NCBI GenBank assembly: GCA_963422465.1
Contig: OY730169.1
Coordinates: 5,022,001-5,086,000, forward strand
Length of the DNA: 64,000 nucleotides
Origin: Lichina pygmaea
Taxonomy: Eukaryota; Ascomycota; Lichinomycetes; Lichinales; Lichinaceae
Direction of reading: 5' to 3'
The notes beneath the pieces were generated by a model. It was not told where the DNA came from and did no database searches. It saw only the letters and a program-made list of their open reading frames with translations. Of this stretch, positions 34,160-46,933 are shown piece after piece (positions within the stretch are counted from its first letter, which is position 1; each line of letters starts with the position of its first letter). Both the position numbers and the translations under genes were made by a program.

Positions 34160-36480
34160 CAATCACGATGCCGAGAAGGATGTGCGATGTGGGTTGGTCT
34201 CGCGGCTCTAGCTACTCGGTGTGAGGGCGATGGCCATGGCTATACACGCTGCTGGAGCCTGCTCCTAGTGCCGCTCCAGTGGCCGGTGCTGCTCCAGTCG
34301 GTATCGCTGTGCCCGCTCCTGGAACTGTGTGCTGCTTCTCGGTTTTGCATACGCTCGGCCTCAGCTCTCGGTGCTTTCTTGGCGACCTCCTCGGATCTCC
34401 GAGTCGCGAGGCTCCAGACCCTCCGTGCTCCTCGGGGCTTCGGCTCCACGTATCCGAGGCGTTCGTGGTGGCAATCTCAACACAAGAGATGTAGTCAACA
34501 CCAGCCTCGTCGACTCACTTCTCGTCCTCCCACCGACCGAAGCCAAAGATGTAGGAGTCAATGTGTCCTTTCAGTCGTTCGCTCAGACCGATTGCAACGA
34601 TGAGATTTTCAACTGCGGTGGGCATTCATCCAGAGCCGTTGAATTGCAGCTGATATCTTGTCAAGTCTCGTGCGAGGTCGGGCCATCGACGATTTCGTGG
34701 TAGGGCTAGCCCTACAAGGCTCCAGATCTGACGTCAAGATGGACCAACTCTATTTTCCCCCAGCATGTGATTCCGTCAGCCCTGTGGGGTTGGACACCTC
34801 GCAACGCCACCTACACTTCACTCCACATCTCAACCTTGTTGCAGTGAGCTTACCACACAACGCACGAAGTGACTTCCAGAGATATTGGCAGCATCTGCTT
34901 CACCGGAGAACCTTCCCCAGACTTGGGGCACGCATCGGTCTGTCGGCACGACAGTTGAATCCGGCTGGAAGTTGCCGATGGGTTGAGACCGGGCCTGTAT
35001 GGCTCGATGGAGAGTTGATCGTGTCTACAGCGCAGTGCCGCGGCTCGGTACCGTGAGACGCAGGTGTCAACTCTTCCCTCACCATCCGAAAGCCAGTCTA
35101 GTCGTCGATCGCTGCATCTCGCGACGCTAGCAACTCGAGGTGGAGGGGGAATGGCCCCCGGCCCGATCAGCCACGCTTGCTTCCAACGCTGCGCCTGCCG
35201 ACTCGACGGCGAAGACACTCGATCTCAACTCTCCGTGCTCTCTCTGCGGATCACCACGAACATCGGTGTTCTTAGCGCCGCAATCTCTCGGTGTCTGGTG
35301 GTGGCAATTCCAGCGGCTCGTTTCGTAGCTGGTCATCCCGAGTGGTCCTTGCGGATCGCTCCTGCACTGCTGGTATGTCCACTCTCCTCCTGGCTTGGTA
35401 CCAACTCTTACAGGCAGCAGTAACTCGCCAGTTTCCAGCCGACGCTACGTAGTATATCGTCAGAGCTACTCCGAGTCTCTTGGGCCGTGAGGAAGTTGAA
35501 TCTTCCCCGCAGGCATCTCCTCTTGCTCAAGTCTGCTTTTGAGATGTCACACAACGACCGGTCTTCACAGTTGAGGGGGTTTGTCCCCGGAGCCGGAGAC
35601 TGAGGGAACATCTTGTAATCAGGTGCTTTCCTAGTATGCCAGCGTGGAGGAGGTGGCTTATAGGCCAGGATCGAGGTAAGAGGTCACGTCTGTGTACATC
35701 TACAGTCTGCCTGGAAGGATGTTTGATCCTGGGTAGTCTTGCAGCTCTCCACGCTCGAGGTGAGGGGATAGCCCCAGCTTATATGTGCGATGTCTCCTGG
35801 TGCTGCTACAGTCACCGGTAGGGTTTCTCGTGCTACAATCACTGATTCTCGTGGGGCGACGCTTAAACTCAGCTTTTGGTGCTTTTTCAGAAACCTCCTC
35901 GAATCTCTGTGTTTCGGGCCTTGCTCAGGGCTTGTTCTCTTCCGCCTCGGGGCTTCATCTCCCCCGCATCTAGGGCCACAGCAGTGGCAATCTCAACATA
36001 CTGCTCGGTGAACGTTGGGAAGTACTTTCGATGGAGGAGTTCCGTTGACCGACCACCGTAGATACCAGTAGAGAGCCCAGCTGAGGTGAGACTTTGCTCG
36101 GGTCGAATCCAAGTGTGGCAAGGGTGGCCTTGGCGGCTTGTTCGCCGATTCCGAGCGATTGGCCAGGCTGGGATCCTCATCTGTCCAAGACAAGCCACTA
36201 GACGAAATACGAAGATTTCTCCGTCTCGTCGACTCGAGAGCACGGTCCGTTTGGTTTCGTGAGCATCGTCATCAGAACCAGTCTCCCTATCCTGTCCGGG
36301 AGAATAATTGGCGTTTTCATCCCTGGCTCCTGCAGGTGCTATTGCCCGTCAAATAGGGCAACGACATAAGCTCCACGGACGCCAGAGCTCGGATCGAAGA
36401 AAACAAGCGATCCTTCGCGAGTAAGAGCAATTGAGGCCATTTGCGTGTTTATCAGTCTGAGAGCTGACGTCGCACCAGGC
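34160..36480 (-). pseudogene. Three diverged copies of an unidentified coding-like repeat
   Basis: Segments at about 34160-34490, 35080-35320 and 35680-36000 align with each other in the same order and orientation. Shared text on + includes a TCGGTGC/TTGGTGC core, CCTCGGGGCTTC, and GTGGTGGCAAT or AGTGGCAATCTCAACA near the right end. Minus-strand reading gives coding-like pieces such as WPDLARDLTRYQLQFNGSG and VENLIVAIGLSERLKGHID next to copy 1, and LGIGEQAAKATLATLGFDPS next to copy 3. These suggest tandem copies of a former gene rather than simple repeats. No family is recognised and no intact frame is claimed. Whether it was a host gene or part of a mobile element is open. Confidence 0.4.
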
Positions 36481-38582
36481 AAGCTTGTCAGCCGCCGAGA
36501 AGAAGGTGGGAAGCCAAAAGGAAAGAGAGCCCCCGCTGCATGATCACGGACGGATCTGATCGTCGGTGCCGGAAACGGTTCCGCGACGATCCGACGTTGG
36601 AGAAAGGAAGGAACCCTGCCGCACTCCGGCATGCGCGGTCTGGGGTCAGGACGCAGAAGCCTGCGGACACGCACGAGCAGCCGACACTGGTTGGTGCACG
36701 TCGCCGCCTTACTCTGGAGAAACCCCAAGACCGACTTGCGGTGAGACGATACGGTAATCGGAGCTCGACCAGGCAACAGTCAGAGATAGCCTGGCAGGGC
36801 GAGATGCTGACTCGCATCTCAGCTGCGGCCGTACACAAGCACGCGGCGGCTCTCGACATCGAAGTCGAGTCACGTGGAGTACCCGCTGATCTACCAGTAC
36901 ATACGTACTTCACATCGTCCCCATCGCACACATCGAGCTGCTCGCACGGCCATCCGCCACTCCCTTCTCTGGTCGCGGCAACGGTGCATGCAGGCTCGGC
37001 ACCTGCCTCGAGCCTTGGTGGGCAACATCGCGCCACATTCGGTCACGACGATGACGGCGGACACTTGGCCGTCCGGGCGCCGGTCGAACGGCAGGTTCCA
37101 GTACGTACGAGGACAGCAAGTGTCGGATTCAACACCGGTGAAGGGGTGGAGCCTGCGGCGACTCGCCGCTTTCTTTCTTGCGGGTCTCGTCTGTCATCCA
37201 CGGGCCAACTTCCTATTTCCAGGCAACGGTCCAACCCGGTCCAAGCATCGCCGCCTGGATTTGACGATAGATTTCGGCAAGGACGAACGGAACGAACGGG
37301 ACGAGGCAGGGGGCAGCTGTGTCGCGGATCCCCCCAACCCCGAGCTACAAGATGCCTATTCCGGGCCAGTCCTCCCGATTGTCGTGGGGTGCAGATAGGC
37401 TAGGCAGCGGGACCGCGGCGGCGTCGACGACGCTTCTGGGTCCGTCGGAAAAGCAAAAGAGGTGTCTTCCGGTGATACGTACGTAAGTACCGCCGCACAC
37501 CACCTCACACTTGCTTGTCTGCGCTAATTGGGGCTGTCATCAATGCAGGCTGTGCCCCCACACACTTCCAGCCCTCGACAACGATCGGAGATAGGAAGGT
37601 CTCTTTGCAACAGGGCGACGCCCGTACCACGTGACCACAACGGTACGCGAGCCCCAGGCCCTCGGGGACCCCGTGGCAGGGTTGCGGACGACTTACGTAA
37701 GACGGCATTGCCCACGGCGGTCTAGCAAGACGTCAAATCACCCCTTGCTTGCGGTCATGGACTCGACCTGGCCAAGCCCTATGTACGGGGGGTACAGGGA
37801 CTACGCCGTACGATCCGTACCGGGAAGGAGTACCGAAGTATGTCCGAGGTACGTCGCGAAAATTCTAAAGATAGGCATAGGAATCGGCTTGCTGTCTTCG
37901 AATCCATCTGGAGATCGGTCGCTCTTCAGGTGTCGGAGCCTGTCGGCCTCGATGCCGTTTGTCTTCCGTCTCGGCGCAGACCACAACGCTGCCGTACCGG
38001 CGGCTGGAACATTACGTTTGGCTGCACATTCCGACATGTGAAGCATAACATTTCCAAGGGCATGGCGACCACATTCTCGCATCAGTACGGAGTACGTGGG
38101 TGCGCGACCGGAGAAGAAGCCAAGCGTGGGATGACTGGACATATCTCAGCTCTGTCCGCTCCAATGGCCGAGCCACGAAAATGCTTCACTCTCCTTCCTC
38201 CGGAGTCGTCGAGTCAGCCCAAAAGAAAAGGGGAGCGCGCTAGATCACTAGATTCGAGGGGTCGCGCGTCGGTTGCGGCCTCGTTGGGGCTCCATCCTGA
38301 AGGAAACCTTGGCGGTCTGGCGCGGATCTGTCGATGCGGCAGAGTGCACACACGGGGGCGAGAAGAGTTTCGCGAACCAACTCGACGCCACCACGTATCA
38401 TAACGTACTGCTGAGCCACGACGAGCGCGGGTGCAGTACTTGCGTACGGTATGTGCTAATCACCACCGAGTTATTACAGCCATAGCCTCGAGCATCCCGG
38501 CCCTCGGGTGCACACGTGCCATCACTCGACCTCTGGCCTTCGTCGATCGCTGCCCTGGGAGGGGCCGTCCTACGCCGCCGCG

Positions 38583-38613
<31 letters not shown>

Positions 38614-41578
38614 GCTCCCGCATTCCCCGCCGAGCACGTCACCGCGACGGCCGATCCAATCCGGGCATGTTCCCCGGTGGAGGAGGTTCTCACCCTCCAG
38701 GCTGTCCGGGGAGGAAGAAGGAAGAATGTGTACTTCCGTGGGAGAAGGAAGAAAAAGAACACGCAGCGTCGACCAAGGAGCTCTGGGAACGCGGTCAAGA
38801 GCATCCGGGACATCTGAAGGATGCTTACGAAGTACGTTGGTCCGTACCTCCGCACGTACTTACGGCATGGGGAAATGAAATGCGCCCAAGGCCGGCCGGA
38901 GGAGGAGGAGCACCCGGAGATATGAGTCTCCCCGAGCGGTGGAGCAACTGGCTGGCCCCCGTCGAACGACTGCGCCGGGCTGGGCTGAGACATGTCACAT
39001 GAAACATGACGCAATCGATCTACATGGGTACTTACAGTACGTACATACGAGTACGTATGTACTGCGTACATCCGGAAGTGCGTACGATACGTACCAGCCC
39101 TTCTCCTCCTCCTCCTCCGCCTTCCGTTCCCCAAACTCTGACGGGAAGGGGATGGGGCAAGGGAAGGGGGTGAGTCGCGTATCTGTGGGGAAGTGTGGCC
39201 TCGCTCGTCTCGCCTCGCCCTAGCCAGAACAAGAAGGAAATCAGGAGACGCGAGCCTTGGCCCATTCTCCGCAGTGTCAGTGCCGTCGGATCTTCAGCGC
39301 CTGTCGTGCGTCGAGATGGAACGCGCAGGTGTCAGAGGGGTGCTGGGTGTTGACGCGGTCAGCTGGCACGGCCCCCGGACGGCTTTAAGAACGAATCGTC
39401 GGCCGACGCTCGCTGCTCACATCCTCCTCTCGTCGGGCGAGCCCGAAGCAAGGCCAGCACATCGACACAAAGGAGCCGGACTTCCGTTTCACTCAGGCCT
39501 CGCACACGACACCGCGTCCGACGCTGTTGGCGGCCACGCACCCGTCCTCCCTCCAGACCCGCCGGAGCCGCATCCGTTCGGGCAGGGACATCCCGGCGTC
39601 CGACGACCCTGGCCGGCCCGGTCGCGCAGCCCACCTCCCGGGAGCTCGAGGAAGGACGGAAGCACCGACCGCTGACTAGAGGCTGCCGAGTACGCGAAGC
39701 TGCAGGCTTACCGGCCCCTGTCTGTTGGTGGTCAAGCCGCCTCGGCGGATGCGGCGTGTGGTAATACGTACGGTCGCACACGCGGCCTCTTCTCACGGTA
39801 CCACCATCGCCTAGAGCGCCGACATTACCACCGCTACCCTTGCGCCGCGCAACATCGTCCACAGAGCGCAGAGCGCAGAGCGCAGAGCGGCGCCAAGGGT
39901 CGGTGCACGGGGCTGGACGACGCGTGTCCGACGATTCTCGTTGGATGCCCGGAGGCCTTGTCGGCCAGGCATCATCTGCCGTCCCATCCTCTTCGACCTC
40001 TCCGAGCGGCTTCTCGCCATAAGAGCCTTGCAGTCCCATCAGGAAGAAAGATCGCCTTATCGATCGATACACGTTGCAACCCATCAGGGTGACACCTCCG
40101 ATAACCAGTCCTCCGGGGGGGAGGGGAGGGTGTTTTTTTTTTCGAGCTCCCGCGCATGCCCCACACTGTCCCCCCTGCATAAGGGACGCGCCTGCATCCA
40201 GTCGTACGGTCACGGTGCATCTGCCGGTCGACGGACAGGGAGGCTCTTGCCGACTCTTATGTTCTCCGTGAGTGTGGCTTGCCCTGGCTCTTCTCGGCTT
40301 TCTTTTCCCTCGCCTCCCATCGCCGCCACTCTCGTCCGGGGAATGATGCATTCACCTGGTCGGGAGATGCGCAAGTTTGCGCCTTTCAGACCAGCCTTCG
40401 CTGGTCTTCCTGCCTTCAACGCCGGCAATCGAGCGTCGGAGGCGACTGTGTGCACTGCTAACACCGCTGCGCCTTAGTCCCGCTAGGGTTGTTATATATT
40501 ATCCACCCCCAGGCGCGACGCCGCTGCCATTCCGCCGTCGCCAAGTCGTCCTGTCTTCTCGCAACCTTCTCGGACATACGTACAAGGGGCAAGGACGCGC
40601 GGCGTCTTCTCCTCCCGATCTTACTTTTTAATCTGGGCCTCTCCGACGTTCGCGCCCGCCGGCTTCCGTCGCCGGGCCCCCCCCCCCCCCGTGTCCAGCA
40701 TCTCCCGCTCGTTTACCGTACGAAGTACCGTGCTTAACCCTGTCGATCCGGGCGGTGCTTCCCCACGCCAAGGAAGTTGGCTAGCCTCCCCCCAACCGGC
40801 GCCTTAAGACGACAGACGACACGAGAACAGGGCTCTCGTGGGGCGTGTCGGGGCGCGGGAGGAATCTCGGTCGAGTCGGAGATCACAGTGCCGCCACGCG
40901 ATCCAGGAGAACGATTGGGGTATCTCCTCGTCTCTGCTGCCCCGGCTCTTTCTTGTGGGGGCCGGCGCCGAGCGCAATTGGCCGGCGAACACCCCCCCCC
41001 CCCCCCCCGCGGTGTCTCAGCTGGGCCGCGGGAGCGCCAACGTCAAAGACCGAAGGGGAAGCCTTTGCCAACCCCAGATAGGGACCAGCAGGAAGAGGCG
41101 CCAGGAAAGTGAAAAAGGACGGCCCACGCCGCCGCCAGGCCGGGGAAATAAGCTGATCGCTGACCGCCTCATCCGGAACGGCCGTCTGCGGTGAACCGCC
41201 GTGTCGTTTCTTTGTTTGACCGCTGCGAGATCGGCGCCGACGGAGCAGAAGAAGAAGCAGAAGAAGAAGAAGAAGAAGAAGAAGAAGAAGACGAGAGGCC
41301 ACGACGCCCCGCAGGTTAAATAAAACCTTGGGTCCGCCGCGTCCGCACAACCGTCGCCGCTGCTGTTCCTGTGGCCGCGCACGAGCTTCTCTGGCGCGAC
41401 CCGGTGTTGCGTGCGTTCGGTGCCCGATAGCCAGTCGGTCGCCCAGCGACGCATCTCCAACTTCGACGTCATCGGTCGCTTCAGCCGGCTTCAACTGAAA
41501 GTGCAGACGTCGCATCGGGGCCACGAGGAAGAGACGACCGCACCGCCGCCGGCCCGACCAGACCCATCTCCATCCGTC
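36481..41578. other. Gene-poor tract upstream of creA
   Basis: No gene is recognised in about 5 kb. Several long open frames occur on both strands (for example minus 39359-40351) but they overlap each other and show no domain. Features seen are a CT microsatellite at 38588-38613, GTAC palindromes (for example 37798-37860 and 39020-39090), C runs at 40677-40690 and 40992-41008, and a GAA-rich purine tract at 41240-41291. The last kilobase should be the creA promoter and leader. Confidence 0.5.
40761..41145. promoter_or_regulatory. Candidate CreA-site cluster (SYGGRG) upstream of creA
   Basis: Matches to the CreA/Cre1 consensus SYGGRG lie at 40761-40766 (CCCCAC, minus), 40838-40843 (GTGGGG), 40955-40960 (GTGGGG) and 41140-41145 (CCGGGG). 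Autoregulation of creA homologues is known in other fungi. In DNA this GC-rich such hexamers are common by chance, so this is only a suggestion. Confidence 0.25.
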
Positions 41579-42049
41579 ATGGCGACCGGTAACGCTCCTC
41601 TGTCGACCGTCGTCAACGAGTCGCACATCGAACCGAGCGACGGCCGGGCCGACCTGCCCCGACCGTACAAGTGCCCGATGTGCGACAAGGCCTTCCATCG
41701 GCTCGAGCACCAGACGAGGCACATCCGGACCCACACGGGCGAGAAGCCGCACGTCTGCCACTTCCCAGGCTGCTCCAAGCGCTTCAGCCGGTCCGACGAG
41801 TTGACCCGCCACTCGAGAATCCACAGCAACCCGAACTCGAGACGCAACAACCGAGCGCAGCAGGCCGTGGCGGCCGCCTGCGCCGCCGCCGGACGGGTCG
41901 ACCGGGCTTTCGACGCCATGGCCATGCTACCGCCACACATGCCGACGTCGAGGTCCGCTCCGCCCTCGAACGTCGGATCTCCGAACGTGTCGCCGCCGAG
42001 CTCGTACGTCAACCAGCTGCACCCTCTGAACCCGTCGTTCGCGCCGTTT

Positions 42050-42081
<32 letters not shown>

Positions 42082-42868
42082 ATCGTCGTCATCGTCGTCA
42101 TCATCGTCATCGTCGTCGCCGATACGCCCCTCGGCCACGGCGGCGGCGGCGGCGGCGGCGCAGGCCGACCCGTCGAACCCGCTCAACATCGGTCGTCTCG
42201 CCACGGCCGGGTGCCAGGTCGAGCGAGAGCCAAGGCCGATGGCCGCTTGGCAGTCCCAGCCGGCGTTGGCAGCGCCGCAGCTGGCCGTCCAGCCTCCGCA
42301 GCATCGATTCGCTCGCCATCCCCTGGCGTGCTTCGCGCCTGCTCGGACCCCGCTCTTTCCCAGACACGCCCTGGGCATGACCCGGACCCGTTCGCACGAG
42401 GAAGAGGACACGGGCCCGGCCCGGCTCGCGAAGCGATCGAGGCCGGCGACGCCAAACTCGACCGCGCCGCCGTCGCCGAGCTTCTCCAACGGCTCGGGCT
42501 CGCCGACGCCGGATCACACGCCGCTGGCGACGCCGGCGCACTCGCCGCACCTGCGACCGCTCGGCGCCGCGCTCCACGACCTGCACCTGCCCGGCATGCG
42601 ATCTCTGACGCTGCACCCGCACGGGCCGATGGCCAAGCCGATGGAGCCTCGCACCGGCAGCATCTCCATCGCCAACCCGTCCCCCCTGCAGTTCGCCTAC
42701 CCCGACCCCGGGCCGATGGGGCCGCTCAGCGAGATCATGTCTCAACCGGCCGGGTCGCGGAGTCTCCTGCCACTCCCCAAGCCTGCGACGGGCGCCTCGC
42801 GCCCAGGCGGCTGCGGGCCCAGGTCCGGCTTATCATCTTCATCGAGCAGTTCGGCCGCGGGCCGATAG
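41579..42868 (+). CDS. creA: Carbon catabolite repressor CreA/Cre1 (C2H2)
   Basis: Mig1-type DNA-binding repressor that shuts down alternative carbon-source genes in glucose. Single exon, 429 aa. ATG 41579 is the first ATG in a frame that is open further upstream. Two C2H2 fingers lie at about residues 32-52 (CPMCDKAFHRLEHQTRHIRTH) and 60-82 (CHFPGC...HSRIH), joined by the TGEKP linker and followed by NPNSRRNN, as in Aspergillus CreA and Trichoderma Cre1. A Ser run (nt 42046-42118) and an Ala run (42137-42160) follow. The rest is Pro/Ser/His-rich with SPTPDHTPLATPAHSP and ends in a Ser-rich tail. The finger sequence makes the assignment near certain. The flanks are unusually empty of genes (about 9 kb upstream, 4 kb downstream). 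Confidence 0.95.
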
Positions 42869-43500
42869 CCCCCGTGGAGTTTTCTCATCCCCACTTTTTT
42901 GTTACCGGCAGCGTGACATTCGGCTTCAAACAAGACGAACTTGGCTGTGCTGCCACTCTCGACTCCACTCTCTCGACTCGAATGTCTTGGTCATCTAGCC
43001 CGTGCACCCGTCCAGCTACTCACCCTACCTTTATACCTCATCTCAAGAGCACGTCCATTCTTTTCTGTCCATATCTAGCCTCTTCTCTTCTTCTCCTCTC
43101 TTCTTCTCCGCTCGAGAATACCCCCCTAGATATACCCCCACACGTTCTGATACACGGAGACGGCGCTATAATATAGAACAACGGGTGCGTTTGTTTGTGT
43201 GGAGCGCAAAGTGTCGGCGGCAATGCCACCGCGGTCTTGCTTCGCTGCTGTGGGATCGGAACAATTGACGATTGCGTGAGAGGCTGCTCTGGCTGGTACG
43301 GTACGGTACAGTCGTCGGTGCCTGTGCGGGTGACACGTCGACGTGAGAGTGTCGATATGGTATCACGTGTGGAGTTTGAACGACGGCGATGGGACTTGTG
43401 TGCCATGCCATCAAGATCACGTACAGTACGAGTACGTTACGTACGTGTACACACGTATAGATCGGACGATTCCTCAAGTCCACCCCCAGTCCTGCAAAGT

Positions 43501-44234
43501 CTTCCCCACGATCCCCGCTTGTCTGGGAAGCTATCCCTCCCCCCTTCTAACGCCACAGCGCTGCGCCACCTGCGCCACACCGAGAAGGTTTGAGCTGTGT
43601 CACAGCCAGGACTACGTACGTACAGGGACCCTCCCCCGCCGATCACCCCCGCTGTCAACCACAGCCCAGCGTGTCACGGCTCCGGGGCATGTCAAGTACG
43701 GAGGTACGGAGACACCGGTGGACAGTACCTTTGTACGGTACGTATCTCTACACAACACGTACACGGTACGGTACTCCGTACATCATGCCTTCTCAACCTT
43801 GACCCCAACCTTGCCTGAATAAGGGATGTCAAGGTTTCTGCTGCTGCAGACATCTTCGTCTTTCCTTGTTTTTACAGTCATCTCAGCAGTTTACCGTCTT
43901 ATCAAAGGTGTGGGACAACAGGAGGGGGGGTTTGCCCTTCGGGTCCTGGAGCCCAGAGGCCTCTTGACCTTGCAGCTTTCTAGGGCCCAGAGGTTTTTCC
44001 CTGTTATACGTATAGCTGCGCAGTGTTTTCCCGGCATGGTTCTAGCGGCAGCTAGTTCTGAGCTCCGTACATCAGTACGTACCGTACTGCTTGAGTCTCG
44101 ATAGATACTGTACTTGGACTCTGATGAGATGACACTCGGCTTGAACGTCCTTGGCGTGGCGCAGGTGGCGCGAGGCTGGGGGGGGGGGGGGGGGGGGGGG
44201 GATATCCCAGGCAAGGGGGGATACGTGGGGAAGA
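43501..44234. repeat. Inverted pair of diverged ~100-bp repeats
   Basis: The + strand of 43501-43602 aligns with the minus strand of 44129-44234. Both read CTTCCCCACG, then TCTGGGA or CCTGGGA, then a C-rich core, then GCGCCACCTGCGCCAC, then a TTCAAGC/TTGAGC end. In the second copy the core has become a 24-base homopolymer. The two could be ends or copies of a small non-coding element; the family is unknown. Confidence 0.5.
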
Positions 44235-46121
44235 ATCTGCGTGTGACTGGGGTAGAGTTGTCCGGAGTGTATATCATGTGTAGGACACATGACCGACCCT
44301 CCCTTGCTACCGGTCCCTAGCTTGTTATAATCAACAGCCATACTTCTTTGGCTTTTTCCAGGAGCGGCCTTGACGGAAAACTACCGGGAGCCCCCATCTC
44401 GACACAGCTACGGTACTGTACCTGGAGCCCCATCTCGACAGAAGTGCCAAGAGACCGGTCCGTCGATCACGCTGCCGGGGCTTGTGTCCAGCCAGTCCCG
44501 TCGGCTGACGGTTTCGGTTCAACTTCACCGGCGAAGCTGGCCTCCAGTCGTTACCATGCCGGCCAACTACGTAGTACACGAGGCTGAGTGTCTCTGGCTG
44601 CTGCCCAGATGCGCTCGGCTACGATGTCAACGCTGATGAATCAGCGATGCTCGCGAGTGTTCTTTGACTTGGTGGACGCGGGGGGGGGGGGGGTGTCAAA
44701 GCCATCTGCGCCGTGGAGCATCGAATACACGGACATCGGCCTGCAGTTTGCAGGGCCAGTCCGGATTACTGCACTGCATCAAGAGGGTTGGTCGATTGGC
44801 ACCAACGCAGGAGATGCACTCCAAGGGTGTCGGTGGCGGGCCGGCGCGGAAGGGAGAAGATGTCTACCACCAGACGAACCAGCGGTCACTCAGTCGGCTG
44901 CGGTCTGTTACGGTAGCACTCCTTGTGCATTGCAGTCCTCCGAGAGACTCTTCCGCAAGATCTGACCGCCTAGTGTTCATCTTCTTTGTACCTGCTCTCT
45001 TCTCTGGCGGTATGAGTTGCTTCTGTCTAGGTAGATGGGGTAGATGGTCTTCCACCTGAGGTCTTGCTCGGTTGCTGTCAACCATCAGGGTCCGACCATC
45101 GTCCCTAGCACAAGCTGGCACGTGCCGCACCAAGGAGTATGATAGATGTGTGTTGGAGCCAGGGCTCCTGTACGATACCTGTCCATACGTCCAGTGTAGT
45201 CGTCCTCTCTACCCTGACCGCCACATGCCCTACCGCGTGATACTCGGTACATAGATCACTCTGGTCCTTCGTGCCGTTCAGACCCTCTTTATCAAACTCT
45301 ACAAGCTGACCGGAAATCAACCCCACCATTCCAGGGCACGCAGGGCCAAGTTACGTACATACGTACAGTACGCACGAGTGATCTGCAGACATGCAGCAAG
45401 GACAGGATGGGAAGGACAGAATGGGAAGGTGGGGTTTGGGGGGAATTGGGGAAGGTCACGTACATACTGTACGTAACGGGAGCCTTGGTGAGAATCTTGG
45501 GCTTGGGCGGTAAGGCGGGGAGGGACAACGAGAGAGAGAGAGAGAGAGAGAGGGATGGGGAGGGGGAAAAGGGTGGAGGGCATTGATATCGGTGTGGAAT
45601 ACCCTCTCACGAAGAATCCACCACTGGACCGGAGGATAATTACCTCACACCCTACATACGCTCGCTACGGTACGTACTACGTACTCCGTACACAACTGTA
45701 AATTCCATAGGCAACTCCGCTACATACTTGTACAATACCTACATATGGAAGGAGGGGGGGGGCGTGCTTCTTGCGTACCGCACCATACGGTAGATAAGAA
45801 AGGAAAGTTCGGGTGTTTCTGCAGGACGGCCTTGATACAGTAGTACGTACATACGAACTCGTAGTTAAGCTGGATCTCGATCTCCGACGGCTCTTTCCCC
45901 ACTCCCCCCCCCCCCCCCACATTATATTTCCTTGTTTGGCCTTTTTTGTGTTGGGTTTTTTCTTCTTGGTTTCTTTTTTTTCAAGGGGGGGGGGGGGGGT
46001 TACTTTTGCGAAGGTGAGCAAGTTATTTCCTGTCATTACGTACGTACTGTATGTACGTATGTACGTATGTACGTACGAGCCCTGTGCGCTTGACGTTGCA
46101 GCGCAGGCTGCATGTTGCAAG

Positions 46122-46210
46122 GCAAGGCATGGCATGGCATGGCATGGCAGGCGGGCATGGCAGGCATGGCAGACGTGCAGGCGTGCAGGACATGCAGGAT
46201 GCAGGGCATG
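46122..46210. repeat. GGCAT/GGCAGGCAT minisatellite
   Basis: Tandem GGCAT units grade into GGCAGGCAT and GCAGGAT-like units. It is bordered on both sides (46093 and 46265) by the repeated string GACGTTGCAGCGCAG, so the whole block may have arisen by slippage or a small duplication. Confidence 0.6.
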
Positions 46211-46933
46211 CAGGGCGTCGAGGGGATATGTGGAGTACGGTACGTACATGCGTACGCAAGTACTGTGACGTTGCAGCGCAGTGCTGTATGAGCATCACGG
46301 TCGAGGCAATCCTAGGCCAATGTACGGAGTACGGAGTACGAGACTGATGGTTTTCATGACCTTGCTGGCTCAACGGCTCCCGGTGGCTTGATCTGCGACA
46401 CTGTACATACGTACTTCCACACCTCCGTACGTAGAGACACGCCTCGGAAGCCGGTATCGTGGAGCCTTCTGCTGACGGGCCCACACGTCGTACGACGATA
46501 TCAGCATCCCAACAGACGGTACGCCCCTAACGTAGTGCTACGTAAGTTGCCAAGCACGCCAAAGCCTAGTCCGTCGTCGTCGCTGATGATCCTTCCCACC
46601 GGCACGACCGAACACTACGACGTACGAGTGTGTCAAGCCTCCCGATCAGCTAAATGGCCCGGTGCTGACGTACCGTGGTGACGAGACCCGCTCCCCGGAA
46701 TCGCCCCCAATCGCTTTACACCGCCTGCCAGTCGTCCGAAGTCGGGCCACGTCTACGTGCCGGTCCGCATCGATCCGATGGAACTGCTGATGGACTCTTG
46801 TCCGCTGGTGCAGCTGTCTTCCGGAGAGGACGTGGCCGGAGAATTGCAGAATCAGGCTCGTCAGGGTGTAAGCCACTTCCTTGGCTCGAAGTGAGCGCTT
46901 CGTGGCGCCGACGACATAGTACCGCTCTCGGTT

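Larger units (their letters stand above)
42869..46933. other. Gene-poor tract downstream of creA
   Basis: No gene is recognised. Contents: the creA 3' region (to about 43190), a pair of inverted diverged repeats (43501-43602 and 44129-44234), G or C runs at 44178-44201, 44680-44693, 45904-45917 and 45985-45999, a GA microsatellite at 45530-45552, dense GTACGTAC palindromes (46036-46078), and a GGCAT-type minisatellite at about 46122-46210. Confidence 0.55.

Noticed and set aside
36540-37403. 287-aa + frame
   Set aside because: No recognisable domain and overlapped by other frames; treated as chance in GC-rich DNA.
39359-40351. 330-aa minus-strand frame upstream of creA
   Set aside because: Arg/Gly-rich, no domain, several competing frames of similar quality on both strands, no convincing splice or start context.
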